From assembly GCA_018881555.1 (NCBI GenBank), contig JACAXG010000063.1, forward strand, positions 3,931,930 through 3,995,929: DNA of 64,000 bases, read 5' to 3'. The notes below the pieces were generated by a model. The model made no database searches. It worked only from the letters and a program-made list of their open reading frames with translations, and was not told where the DNA came from. The position numbers were made by a program, and so were the translations under genes. Positions 27,049 to 38,940 of this stretch are shown here, piece by piece. Position 1 is the first letter of the stretch; each line of letters opens with the position of its first letter. This stretch comes from Amblyornis subalaris (Eukaryota > Chordata > Aves > Passeriformes > Ptilonorhynchidae).

Positions 27049-29923
27049 CACAGTGAAGGGAAAAGTTTTCAAAGTAACTTCTTAGTAGTTGGCAGGCAGA
27101 GGTTTATAAATGTTTTGTCAAGTCCTATGTAAACTCTGTGGACTCTGTTGCTTTGTGATGAGTTTTATTTNGTGGGCCTATTTGAATGGTGATAGCTCTT
27201 ATGTGGTTTGTCCCATGGTTGCATTTCTTAAAATACTGGCCTTGTGAGGAAAAGAAAAGTGTCTTTGGTTTCAAGGCTTAGNTCTGTCTGTATGGAGCCA
27301 GCAATAGCACTTTTGACCTGTTCAACACCTTCTTCAAAACAACCCCCCAGCCTACAAGTAGACTGTCTACCTGTTGTGAAGCTCTTTGGCTGTTGTAAGA
27401 CTCCTAGAAACAGCTAATAAATCTCTCAAGCTCTCAGGACACTGTTTTTAAGCAGGGGTNATATATATAAGCATAAATATGTACAATCCTGTGTCCTTTG
27501 TCTTGCAATCCTGAAAGGCTGAAAATGCCCACGTTTAAACTCAGTAAATACATTGCTAGTAGAAGTGAAAATACAGATTTACTAGCTCTCTAACAGTTCA
27601 ATGTTGCTTATTTACATACTGAACTCCACGAACAATTTCATCTGTTTATAAACAGGATGTAAAGATGATGCTGCAGAAATCTCTGAGTGATGGAAACTGA
27701 TCAAGACTTGGAAGAAGATGAGAATAATGGTGTTTTACTTTCTTTAGCAGCCGAGAGTCAGTCAATCTTGTTATTGTGATGATCTGAGCACATACGACTT
27801 TTATTTTCACAGACTAGCTGGGCTTGCTTGTAGCACAGTGCATTTTGTAGTTCGCACTGTCCTTTGAACTGTGAATTTCTTTCTTCATTTGCATTGCTTT
27901 TTTTCTCTCTTGTGTCTTAATTTTTAATGTCTTCCCCCCAAACCTCTCTGCCTCATTCTTTCTCCCCCAATTCTTCTTTGCACTTGTCATTCCTCTGTTT
28001 CTACTGAGGTGATTCTGCTGTGTNCTTGCTCAAAGGTTTGTGTGGAACGAGTTCCTGACCTTTCCACTTCCTTCGAGGCAGCGGTCACTTCCCAGCTGGC
28101 ATAAACTGTGTAAATAATGTAGCTGGGAGCTCTAGGAACTGAGAGGGAGCAGAAAAACTCAGCAAGCCTGTGCTTCAGCCCAGGGCTATGTAGCAAGAGT
28201 GTGGGAACAGGGTTTTTTTTGTCTTTCCCTCTGCTTCAGGAGTTCTGCTGTTGGGGTGAGCAGCCTGGCACCTTGTTCTCCAGAGCATGCAGGCAGTNAA
28301 GAAATACAACATCCGACCTCCTTGGTCTATAGATGGCACCACAAAGTGCTGGCACCAGTAGGGATATCTCCACGTGATATTGTTTCATAGACTTTGCTGC
28401 AGGATATTTCAATAAGAGGGATAATAACTGGTTTGGGCTGACTGTTTTAATACCTATTTTTGTTATGGCCTGAATGACCAGCTACAATTTTCTGTAATTG
28501 CCAGTAGTTTTCCTTGGACTTTTGCAAGCTTTTTTCGATTAGCCTGCTTTCTGAAGACTTTTCAGGAAACAAATGTCTTTCTATGCAAGGGGAACAAGAA
28601 GTTAGATCTATGAGGACCTGAAAAACAAAAAAAATCTCCACATTCCTACAATAAAACAGCTATAACCCAATATTTTGTGTAGTGCAAAACACTGCTGCTA
28701 CCATTTTTGCTAAACATCATGGAAGGATGCTGACAGGGGTACACAAACCAAATTTGGTTATTTTTTCAGTAGTACATCTCACAGGATTTTTCTTGGAAAT
28801 TGTACTCATCCTCCTCTTCCAGATTGTCTCTTTTTTTTGTCTTTAGACAAATATCTTTGCTGCTTCAGCACACCGTTGCTTCTTTAGTGGGCTCTCCTAA
28901 TATGACCTAGCATTTCTTGCTGCAGAATTCGGTAACACTATCAAAACTTTCCTCAGTTACTCACTCTTATGAAAAAGTGTTGCTCTATTTTTCTTCCTAC
29001 TGTGTGTTTTTTTCAGTGATTCATTTCTCTTTGGAAGTATTACTGGGCTTGATCTCATCCTTAATTTGCTCTGCCTTTCTCATAAGCTCACAGCCTGTTG
29101 GTTTCAGAAAGGTGCCAGTGTTCCTTTTTCATTTGAATTGGTTGCTGTTTACAAGCCAAATGCTGACAGATGTGGTTATGAGAGCCTCGCTGTTGTCTTT
29201 TTGCAAGGAATGTTGATTTTTATGGTGGTGCTTGTGGATATCTCAATACCAGGCCTGTTTGTGTGCACAGTGATTACACAAGTGATGCAGGANAAGACCT
29301 TCCTGGGGTTCCAAGACCTTTGGAGAAAGGCTTCCAGCTCCTTTCAGGCCTTGACGAAGTTGCTTACTGGTAAAACTTCCACAAGTGGAAACTTGTTGGA
29401 AGGAAAGCAGATCCAGGTGGCTATTGTGTAAATGTGGGGAGACCATGTCTGAAAGGTTGTTAAAGGAAGAGAAAATTAGAAGAGGGTAAGTAGATGTTTT
29501 AGCTTGTCCTCAGTTCCAGGCTGTTTGTACATAGAGAGAGTTGTCTGTGAGAAATTGAATACAGAGATAATTTCGCGCTTGTGACTGAACAAATTTAATT
29601 AAAGTTGTTTATTCCTCTTTCTCCCACAAACACTTAGTATCTTTTTGTGTCTGTTAAATGGTCATTACAGTAGAAAAGAAAGCATTTGATTTATTCCCGT
29701 TCATTCTTTTACCAGAATTAATAAAAATTCTGTGTTTCAGATATGCTCCACACCACTGGGGCCATGTGAGTGATCACTGATGGGGAAATGGCTTCCTCTT
29801 GTAACTGTCTGCTGGCTAGAGCAGCTTTTCTGTTTACTTTGATCAGAGATGTTTTGAAGAAACTTTTCTGATTACTGCATTTTTTTTAGGATTTGTTGGA
29901 GAGATGATAATACTGTTTGTAGA

Positions 29924-29940
29924 TTTTTTTTTTTTTTTTT
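29924..29940. repeat. 17-base poly-T run
   Basis: An uninterrupted T run ends at 29940. No retroelement body was recognised on either side. Confidence 0.8.
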
Positions 29941-31333
29941 AAGAACTACTCAGCTTCATCCCTCAGTGAAATTCTTTTCCACCTGAGTGATTGTAGTTTC
30001 ATTTGTGCAAAATACAAGTTTTTACTTTCACCTACTCAAGGAAGTGTCACCTCACACACAAATACCCACATCAGTCTTAAGGCAAAATACCACTTTACTT
30101 TCCAGAATCTTAGAGTTAGAAGATGATACTCCTTCAGCCCCAGTCAGAAAGACGAAATTATTTCAGAATTTTCCTTACATCTGTGTTGTTGACAATTACT
30201 TTCCTTCCTGCAATATGGAGACTTTGGATATGAGAACTCTTCATTCCTAAAAGAAATTTTGGTGAATTTTGTATTTATTTGATTTTGAGGGAACAGAAAT
30301 ACATAAGTAAATAAAAAAGGTACAAGAAATAATTTTTTATGATACATTCCTGAATATATTCAAAAGTATTCACAAGTTGACTTTACTTAACTTCAGCTTC
30401 AAATAGTGAACTAATAGTGAATGTCTGAATGTTTACCTTGTTCATTTTTTAAGACTTACACATTCTGATAGCAGAGTTCAGTCTGTCGTTTAGTAGCAAA
30501 GTAGCTTTACATTTTCTACNTGTCTTTCCTCTTGGATTGTGGAGTAGACTTTTTGTGGCGTTGTCTTCAGACAGCTGTGGACTGCCAGGTTACCATTCCC
30601 TGGTTTGAGTTTACCAATATAATTAAAAGAAATTACCCTTATCATTTAGATAAATACAACTAAGACACATAACCCTGCTTAGATTTCCCCTGGTTTGGGT
30701 TGAGCTGTGTAACGTGTAGCTGCAACTGTGCTGAGCAGTAGCTCTAACATTCCCTGAGAATTCCAGTTGCAGGTCAATAACCCTGTCTCTGTACAGTATA
30801 TAGGAATTTCAGTGCGTGCCACTTCATTAGTCCTGAAATCAATATGGGCTCTTGCACTTTTCAGCAATATACTGTATAAGAAACCATGCAAAGCAATCTC
30901 CTGGGGGGGTTGTGTTTTGTTATCACTCAAACTATGCGTAACATGAACCACAGGAAAAATCCCAGCTTTTCAAAGAACATATTCACTGGAATTCTCCGTG
31001 GGTTTCAGCATTGCCTTGAAGGCCAGGGCAAAAATTATCTTAAAAGTACAGGGGGAAAGAGGGAGGTACACAGAAGAATGATTGTATCCTGTCCCTTGAG
31101 ACAAATGTCAACAGCTTCACGCTACATGAGTCAGGTATTTATGTCACAATGCTTACATTAGTGAAAAATAGGTGTTTTCTTTCAGGATGGTGTATACAAG
31201 GTATAGAAAGATTAAATCACTGGCTACAGTTGCTATTAAAAAATAAATACAAGTGCAACAAAATGAAGCACTACTTGCATTATCTTATTGTTCATATCCC
31301 ATGGACAAAAGTACTTCTGTCTGTTGTTGTTAA

Positions 31334-31391
31334 AGGTTAAACTCACTGATCTTGGAGGTCTTTTCCAATCTAAATGTTTCTAAAGTTTTAT
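31334..31391 (+). repeat. CR1 LINE 3' tail fragment
   Basis: The sequence aggttaaactcactgatc, then ttggaggtcttttccaatc, follows the standard CR1 3' end (ggttggactcgatgatc, then ttagaggtcttttccaacc). It is followed by a degraded terminal repeat (aaatgtttctaaag). It is short, 5' truncated and diverged. Confidence 0.75.
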
Positions 31392-34300
31392 GTTAAAATG
31401 AATCCTGTGGTTCGATTTATAGGAACAAAGTGAATTTAAACAAAAAACATCTGCTGTTTATCAAATGCTTCCAAAACTTGTGTCTTGTGGAGGTACAGAG
31501 TTAACAGGAAGTAGAAAAGAGTGCTCTTTCATCTGATAATCCTATTTGAGCCTTGTACTAGCAAACTTGGACACTCTCATTTGAGCAGAGGTGCAGAAGA
31601 CACTTTTTATAGTTCTGAAAGGGTGTTTTGCTGTGGTAGTAACTACTGCAACATATAATTTTTATTTTTTTTATGAGAGTGATTTTGAATCCTTTTTGTT
31701 TGTTGTATTTCCAGCTGTATTCATGCTCTGCCCTTTGGATGGTTATTCCCCAACAGACAAACACATGGCTTGTATGTCTGAAGCCACTGTGAACTTTTTG
31801 GCAGCAAAGCTGTTTTCTTGCATCAGATGAATGAGTTATATTCAATCAAGTTATACCCAGACAAATGTCTTGCTGTTAAAGATAGGTGGTGTGACTGTAA
31901 ATTCATTTGTTTCTGGCTAACTGGTGACTTCCCATTGNACATAAGGTGTGGAATCACGGGACAGTGTCCCTGCAGCCCTGTTGTTGTGCACTGGAACAAG
32001 TAGGTTTTGTGTGTCTTCACAGCAATAATTTCAACAAAATTGTGTTTGTTCTCAATGTGGGTCTGGTGTTCCAAAAGGGGCTTCCTAAAGAGGGATTTAA
32101 AGAAAATGGAGGGGAATGCTGATGTAAGTCTGCAGGTGATTCCCTATCCAAAGTCACTGTCCTACTGCTGCAACTTGTCTCCATTTATTACTCTTCTGAG
32201 AAAAACCTTTTCCAGAGTTAATGTATCAGATCAAATCTGAAATGGGCAATAAATTTTTTTTCGGTCAGTAAAAAGTCACTTGATATTTCAAAACTTATTC
32301 TGGGGATTTGGGGAATAAAAAAATTCATTTGAATGTACAGATTTGCTTTTGTGAAATATTGGAAGGCAATATGTGGGAGCTGGTACTGTCCTCTTTGGAA
32401 GACCCCTGTGATTTTTCTCATGCTAGGACTTTGGCTTGTTTCCAGAAATGTTTTTCTGTTTCTCATATATGGAAATATTTTAATCTACTCTTTTATATAT
32501 CTTTTAAATTATGTTGGTTCACCATCATCTTTTTCCCTGAGGGTCACATATTTTAGTTCTTCTCAGTTAGTAAATTATATCTGTATAGACATTCAGATCA
32601 TGCTTTCTAGTGTTTGTCAGTGTATGGGAAAAGATGGGGTCCATAAGTCGATAACTGAGAAAATTTACCACATCTTAGATTTTGGAAAGTGGAGAATGAC
32701 TGACTTCATTTCCCTTGTGAAACTTGTCAGTTCTGTGGTGTAAATGTTTTCCCNAAGTTGAGAAGGATTTCCCTACTTTGAGTTCCCTACTTTGAGAAGG
32801 ATTAATTAAGGACTTGAAAGATGATTCAATTGGGACTTCAGTGACAGAAGCACCTTCCATCAGCATAAACAAACTGCTAATAAGACAATCAATGTGACAG
32901 TCAAATGCAATTAATTGCAAAAGCNTTTGATCATAATGTATAACCTTAAGTCAATAATTTCTATGCAGATTCATGAATAGCTTAGAAAACTACAGAAGAA
33001 ATTTCTGATATTTAGGTTATTTCAGCTGTGAAAGTGAGATGAATGTGTGCTCTTTAGGAAAGAAATTTTTTTGATGATAGTTCAAACTCAATTGTTTGAA
33101 AGGAATCAAGAATGTGTTGCTCATACTCTTCTTCTGTGTACTTTTTTGGGTGTAGATTTTCTTACGATTTCCTCTATTTAGCATTTTTAAGATTTTTCAC
33201 AAATTGACCACTGTAATGCAATCTGAAATATTATATTCTATATTGAAATTATTGGAATAATATAAAATAGCATATATATGTTTTCCAAGTTCCTTGCAAT
33301 GAAGTTCCTCCTTTCATTATGCTCAGCAAATATCTGAAGGGTTTTTCCCTGCAGTCTTGAACACAGAAATTATAAAATCATGAATCCTCATAGCCATTTA
33401 CTGTTAAAAAACTTCAATACAGACATGTTATGAAAAAAACTCCTTTCCTATTAGGTGATAATAGGGGAAAAAATCCTAATGAGTTAAAAATAAGCTGAAG
33501 TGTATTTAAATATAGGTTAATTTTTAGGAAAAGAGGTACATTTTGGACAGGTTGGAAAATTAAAGGCAGTGTGCGTGCGTGGTGCATCTTTTGGGTTTTG
33601 TTCGGCTTTTTTTCCTCTCATTCATCACAGACTCTGGATCTGAGCATTAGTTATGTTTATCCTTTAATCCTGCTGTCTGGGTTTGTTTATGTAAGATTTA
33701 TTATATAGCCAGGGTGGGTAGTTAAAATTAAAAACCAAACCTGACCCTCAGTCAGTGCAAGAATACCTACAGATTACTTTACGTAGAGAAGTTAAATTTA
33801 TTCTCAATTCATTATGTAAGAGTTGGGCTCCACATTTCCTGAGCCACCAACAGACAAAAATCGCTGCCAGTTGCATCTGTCTTTTTGCACTTCGTTCTCT
33901 GCAGCATGAACAGCAGAACAAGGAGAAAGAGCAGCTGGGTACTTTTTCTATAAGTATTTCCCTAAGATAGAAACTCACTTAATGACCGTGTTTCATTGTT
34001 CAGTTAATTAAACACTATTATAATTGAATGTGCTTGCTACTGGCTGTGTCCAAATCTCACCCAGTAGGAGTTTTTTTGGTCCCTGGTAAACTTTACAGAA
34101 AGTAATTGACAGATGCCAGGAGCACAGGGCTTGGGTGAACGAACAGGAAAATCACAGCATTGTGAGTGCTCCCGCATTTTTTGGACAGAAACCCGNTCTC
34201 AAGAGGTATAAATACATCCAATTCCTAATGTAATTTATTTTAAAATACTTGTTGATGTTACAGCTTGTTCTACTAGGGCACTGTAGTTGGAGGCTTCCTG

Positions 34301-35409
34301 GTGCTTTCAATTGGTTTTTTTCCTTTATTTGATGAATGTGCTGAAGCAGACTGGAAATAACTAGATTCCCTAGTTGTCTGGACAGTGACTGAATTAATAG
34401 TTGTGGAAATCACAGATGTTNTCACTCTCTGCATGTTGTATTCTGTACTCATAGGGCAAGCACAGAAAAACTGTAGTGGACTTGTCCTGATGTGCTGCTG
34501 GGAATTGCGGATTAAATTCATCCTGGTTTAAAAGACCTACATGAGGTTTATTAATCTTTAAAATCCCACTTAAATCCTGTTTTAATGTCTTAAGTAGGAT
34601 TTAAATGATGTCTAGTACAGGCTNTTTGAAGAGAGGGGGGAAGCAGTGACCCTGCAGGTTACTAGAAACATAATATTTTGCAATTTCATCAAGTCATATA
34701 TAACAGGATTTCAGGGCCATTGATGGACTGACCTTTTGTGAAATCCAAACTGCATATTTTATGAGAAAATATATAATTTCTGCTTCAGCAAAAAACCCAA
34801 AGGAATTCCAATGATTAAATGACTAAGCTTAGGCTCTTAAACAATGGATATTGCCAGCTCCAAATATTTGACTAGTCCCCATGGCTCCCTGTACATTTAT
34901 TCCATTTTAAAGTGTTTCAGTTTCATTTAAAATAACGTTTTGGGAGGTTTCTTGTTCTTTGGTTGTTTTTTTTTGCTGCTTGTGAAACACCCATGTGAGC
35001 AAANGAGAAAGTGCATTGATTTCAGCAGTTTCTCCTACAGTGTTTTTTAAAGTTGTATGAAGTAACTTTTGTAAAAAATAAACTGAGGAATTTTCCTTCC
35101 CCCCAGCTCACTTGCTTTCATGCCTCTATGANTGCATATTCACAGAGTTTGTGAAAAGTCTAGGTGGAAATGTCAGTTTTCAATTATAGCACCTCTAACT
35201 GGGATACAAAGAGATTAAACATTCCGGTGAACGCTGTAAATCTGAGAGCCANCATGGGGTTATACGGTTGTTCTAGGCTGTGGCATTGATTGTATAGAAG
35301 AGATGTAACAAAAGCTTATGCTGAAAATACATTTTCACTCAAGTCCTGTCTCTCTGCTCCGAGTGCAGCGGTTGTGTGGGGTGGTGTGGGTGTGTGGTCC
35401 TGTGGTCGG
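31392..35409. other. noncoding stretch, one micro-duplication
   Basis: No gene was recognised. A 136-codon plus frame at 32333-32743 is rich in aromatic and aliphatic residues, as AT-rich random frames are, and has no domain I can name. A 14-bp exact tandem duplication lies at 32769-32796. Confidence 0.5.
32769..32796. repeat. 14-bp perfect tandem duplication
   Basis: The unit ttccctactttgag occurs at 32769-32782 and again, immediately and without change, at 32783-32796. This is a simple two-copy replication-slippage product. Confidence 0.85.
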
Positions 35410-35620
35410 GACAGGAGAGTACAGGCATGACGGGAACTCTGACNCTGCACCAGCTCTGCCATTAACTCTCTGGGCAAACCACAAAACCTCTGCTGCTCAT
35501 TCTGCTCATTCAGAGAAAATGCTGATTCCAGAGTGGGCCAAGAGCCTTACTTAGCAGACGTTATATATACTTGAGATTCTTGGAGAAGAGATGCTATGGA
35601 AATTCAAAAATACACATAAT
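35410..35620 (+). repeat. ancient MIR/SINE-type amniote repeat
   Basis: Successive blocks follow the order of the amniote MIR-like consensus. First comes gcaccagctctgccattaac, then tctctgggcaaaccacaaaacctctgc (like 'gggcaagtcacttaacctctctg'), then tcagagaaaatg (like 'catctgtaaaatg'). It ends with cttgagattcttgg, followed by gaagagatgctatggaaattc, like the 'tttgagatccttgg...gctatagaaatgc' tail. The match spans about 200 bases in the plus orientation. The subfamily cannot be assigned by eye. Confidence 0.7.
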
Positions 35621-36739
35621 TATTCACCTAGACTGCAAAGTTTTGCTGATATCCCAGCACAGCTATGCAGTGAAACACACTGTATTCTCTTGCTGTATCA
35701 ACAGTACATGGGTTTGGCTTTCAAAAGCCAGAGTAGTGTTTGATTTGCAGTTTAAAGAAATTAAATAATAAGTCATCCATCTGTACAGTGTATTATTAGT
35801 ATTGCAAACCATACTTAGGGTAATATTGAGTATTTTTTGTCAGCTCGCAGTTGGTTCATTACAAATTAAGTCTAACTAATTGCTGTCACATGCTTTANGG
35901 TGTGGAATGAGTGCAGGTTTTACTTAATTTGCCCCCACAGGCAAAATATTTTTACTTAATTATGTGTAATTTTCTATTTTTTTGCTCATCATCTTTCACT
36001 AACAAACAAATCGGGACATATATTCGTTAGAAGGAGCATGAACTGACAGAAGCACAACAAACCAGTGGCTGGGGAAGTGTGGAAAATGGTTTTTTTGAGG
36101 CTTTTTGTGCAGAGAGGTTTGAATTGGAAGACTGTCTTTCTGCACCTGAAACCATTCCTGAAGTAATGAATCAAGCTTGAGGCTGAAATGAGGGTGGGTT
36201 TAATACAATGCAAGAGGCCTACTAGGAAAACTAGGATTTGGGGGTCTCCAAAATAAAAAAATTATGGTAGAGAGGGTGGGATTTTTTTTCCCCATGAATT
36301 ATTCTGCTGAAATGCAAAAATATACATTTAACCAAACGGTCACTAAGGTGTTTCTTTGGTCAAAGCATAAAATAAGAGGAAGTTGTTCCCTTAGCAGAGA
36401 GTGGATTTAATTTATTTGGTCTTTGTTAAATACAAATGTGTGTGAAGGGGAAAGGGTTGCTTATAGAGATTATTAAAACGGGATGGTAAAACATATATTC
36501 CACNACTGCCTCTGTTTGCTAGTTAAAGAGAAGCGTGTTGCTGGTTGTCTTACAAAANTGGGCTCTAAATCATTAAAGTTTTACATTCCCAGGAAGTCCA
36601 TCTTCTAGATATGGGCTGTCATTTGTAATGTCTCCGTTTGTACCATGTGCAACAATCGAAAGCAATTTGGATTTAGAAGGATTGCACTGCATTGCCTCTG
36701 TGATAACAGGAACCTACAGCTTCAACTAGTGGTCAAGCC

Positions 36740-36860
36740 ACTGTAGGAGGCACAGAACATTACTGGGAGTAAACACAGGNTAAAGTGTCCCACCTTTGCC
36801 TTGAGGAGCTTAAAACTGGAAGATGGTCTAACAGACNACGGGCAAGAGAGCAAAGTGCTG
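36740..36860 (+). repeat. ancient amniote interspersed repeat relic
   Basis: The text ctgtaggaggcacagaacat, then cctttgccttgaggagctta followed by aaactgg, then ggtctaacagac, and finally gggcaagagagcaaa parallels a widespread old amniote repeat. That repeat has the form 'ctgtaggtgccgtacat', 'ccctgccccgaagagcttacagtctaa', 'tagacaagacagacaaa'. The orientation is plus. The family belongs to the MIR/L2/CR1-L3 group as I remember it, with the exact name uncertain. Confidence 0.6.
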
Positions 36861-38659
36861 CAGGCAGTGTGTTGATGCAAAATGCAGATTCTTTTGGGAG
36901 AATAAAATAGTTTTATTTTCTGTTTTGCTTTATCTTTTCAAGGGCAGTCATTCTGTTGATACTCAGGAGTTCCAGACCAGAACAAGAAGAGGAAGATGAG
37001 AGTGGGGATGTCAAGAAACACCAATTTTGAGAGGGGTAAGCATTTCATGAGCTCTGATGGCAGTGAGGTCCTGACCTAGAGGGCAGGGTCTTTTGCATTG
37101 CGTAGTTAGACCAATATCAGTTCCTGACAAGATGTGACAGCAGCATTAGAGTAAGGAGGAGATCTGTGATTATCCAACAGATATGTCCAAAACTGATAAT
37201 TTGAAACCAGCTTGACTTTCTCTGGGAAAATGTAGGGGTGGCATAGATAGCAGAGCTCTGTTCCAATACCAGGGAAGGTTTTTCATACCATCTTGCATGC
37301 TTATCAGGCAGCCTCTCATTTCTTACATGAACTTGCTGAGAAGATTCTGAAATGTATATCTTGGTTGGCTGGCAACACATGTACAAAAAATTGCTGTCAG
37401 TGATCCTCTGTAAAATGAGAAAGTTGTTTTAATGGCATTTCTGCAGGATTTGCCTTTTGTGTCGAGTCCAATTCCATGATTTCCTTGGTGATGGGGATGG
37501 TAACATAGAACGGGTGCATATTGAATTGGCGGGTGATACTATGCTACAAGCAATTGGAAAAACAGGAGCAGCTTTGAAAACGATGTAGTAAAATAACACT
37601 GAGAAAAANAAATGAAAATTAATAAGAAAAAGTGTCAGATTAGGCACTTAGAAAGGAACAGCTAGATGGTTATTCTGAAGAAAACATGCATTAAGAATTG
37701 CTAGGGCTTCTGGTGGACTGTGATGCGGGTAGTGGTTAACATGGTTTTTTGTAAAAATTATAAGTAGGGATGTTTAAGCAGATGTATCATTTGTAGCTGA
37801 TGTAAAGTGATCCTCCGCTCCATGAAGTGCTCTTGTGGTTTCCTCTGAGCTACTGTTTCCTGATATTAGCCTTAAGTAGCTAAGACAGGAGCAGGTTAAA
37901 CATTAGGAATGGTTTTTGTTAATACTAAGAGTACTGTGGTGCTGGAATGCTTGCCATGTTGTAGAATTTCCACTGGAGATCTCCAGGAACCTGTTAGATT
38001 TTCACTAGTCACATGTGAGTTGACGGCACCTGAAAAGAAAGGGTGAGGGAAACCCAACTGAAATCTTAAACCTCCTTCAACCCTGATTTCTGTGCTATTG
38101 TTCATATACAGGTATCAAAACCCTGCTGTGGAGTTCTCTTATTATCCATGGTGTGTGCTTAGCCACTGATTTGTGATTTTAGCAGGACGTAAAGTGAGAC
38201 TCCTGCCTGCGTTGTCAGAAGACACTGATATTTTGACACTTCCATNCAGTAACATTGCCTGAGAAACCTTTTGAGGAATGAAATAACTACACACCTTGGA
38301 CAACATATGCATTTACTGACTCTGCTGGATGTATTTAGTACGTGGCTCAGTGCATTGTGGTACACAAAGTTCTTTTATGGGTTCTGTGACACCCAAGAAC
38401 TTGCTAAGGGGCTCCTCCATGGCTCCAGTCCACCGACAATCACAGCTTTGTTGGGGTATGATATTTGTTTGGGAGAAGTTGGAAGTAAACCAAAATCAAG
38501 TCTAAAGTTGGGATTTTCTTAATACAGTGAAATACATTCCAGATAACTATGATTTACTGCATTTGAAGAGGGCATAGTTTTGGAAAGGGAAAGGAAGTTT
38601 TCCTACATTTTTGCAATTTCAAGTGTAATTTTTCAGGTATTTGAACAGAGCAGCACTGA
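36861..38659. other. noncoding stretch, nothing recognised
   Basis: Open frames reach 89 codons at most and none is convincing. There is no CpG cluster and no further named repeat. Confidence 0.55.
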
Positions 38660-38902
38660 AGTTGTGTCAGGGGAGGTTTAGGTCGGATATAAGGAAAAGT
38701 TTCTTCATGCAGAGGGTGGCTGGCCACTGGAACAGGCTCCCCAGGACAGTGGTCACAGCACCAGCCTGACAGAGTTCCAGAAGTGNTTGGACAANNCTCT
38801 CAGGCACATGNTGTGANTCTTGGGGTGTCCTGTGCAGGGCCAAGAGTGGGACTCAATGATCCTTGTGGATCTCTTNCAACTCACGCATTCTATGATTCTA
38901 TG
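38660..38902 (+). repeat. CR1 LINE, 5'-truncated 3' portion
   Basis: This is the clearest mobile-element copy in the window. Diagnostic CR1 words appear in order: tcaggggaggtttaggtcgg, aggaaaagtttcttcatgca, actggaacaggctccccagg, then tgtcctgtgcagggccaaga followed by gtgggactcaatgatcc, and finally attctatg twice (38887-38902). It covers the 3' end of the ORF2 region and the short UTR. Several Ns prevent a reliable divergence estimate. Such CR1 ends are characteristic of bird genomes. Confidence 0.93.
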
Positions 38903-38940
38903 ATTGAAGATCTCTTCCAGCATTGATGATTCTGTGANAT
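38903..38940 (+). repeat. second CR1-like 3' end abutting the first
   Basis: Directly after the octamer repeats comes gaagatctcttccagcattg, then atgattctgtga. This again looks like a CR1 terminus ('ggagatctcttccagccttaatgattctgtga'). It suggests either an older CR1 tail into which the main copy inserted, or a slipped or duplicated end. Confidence 0.5.

Larger units (their letters stand above)
22985..31333. other. long noncoding stretch with simple tracts
   Basis: It holds an A-rich tract (23197-23254), a T/G-rich tract (26998-27048) and a poly-T run (29924-29940). No gene was recognised. The longest frames are 139 codons (23007-23426 minus, partly the translation of the A-rich tract as poly-F/V/L) and 121 codons (29066-29431 plus). 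Confidence 0.55.
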
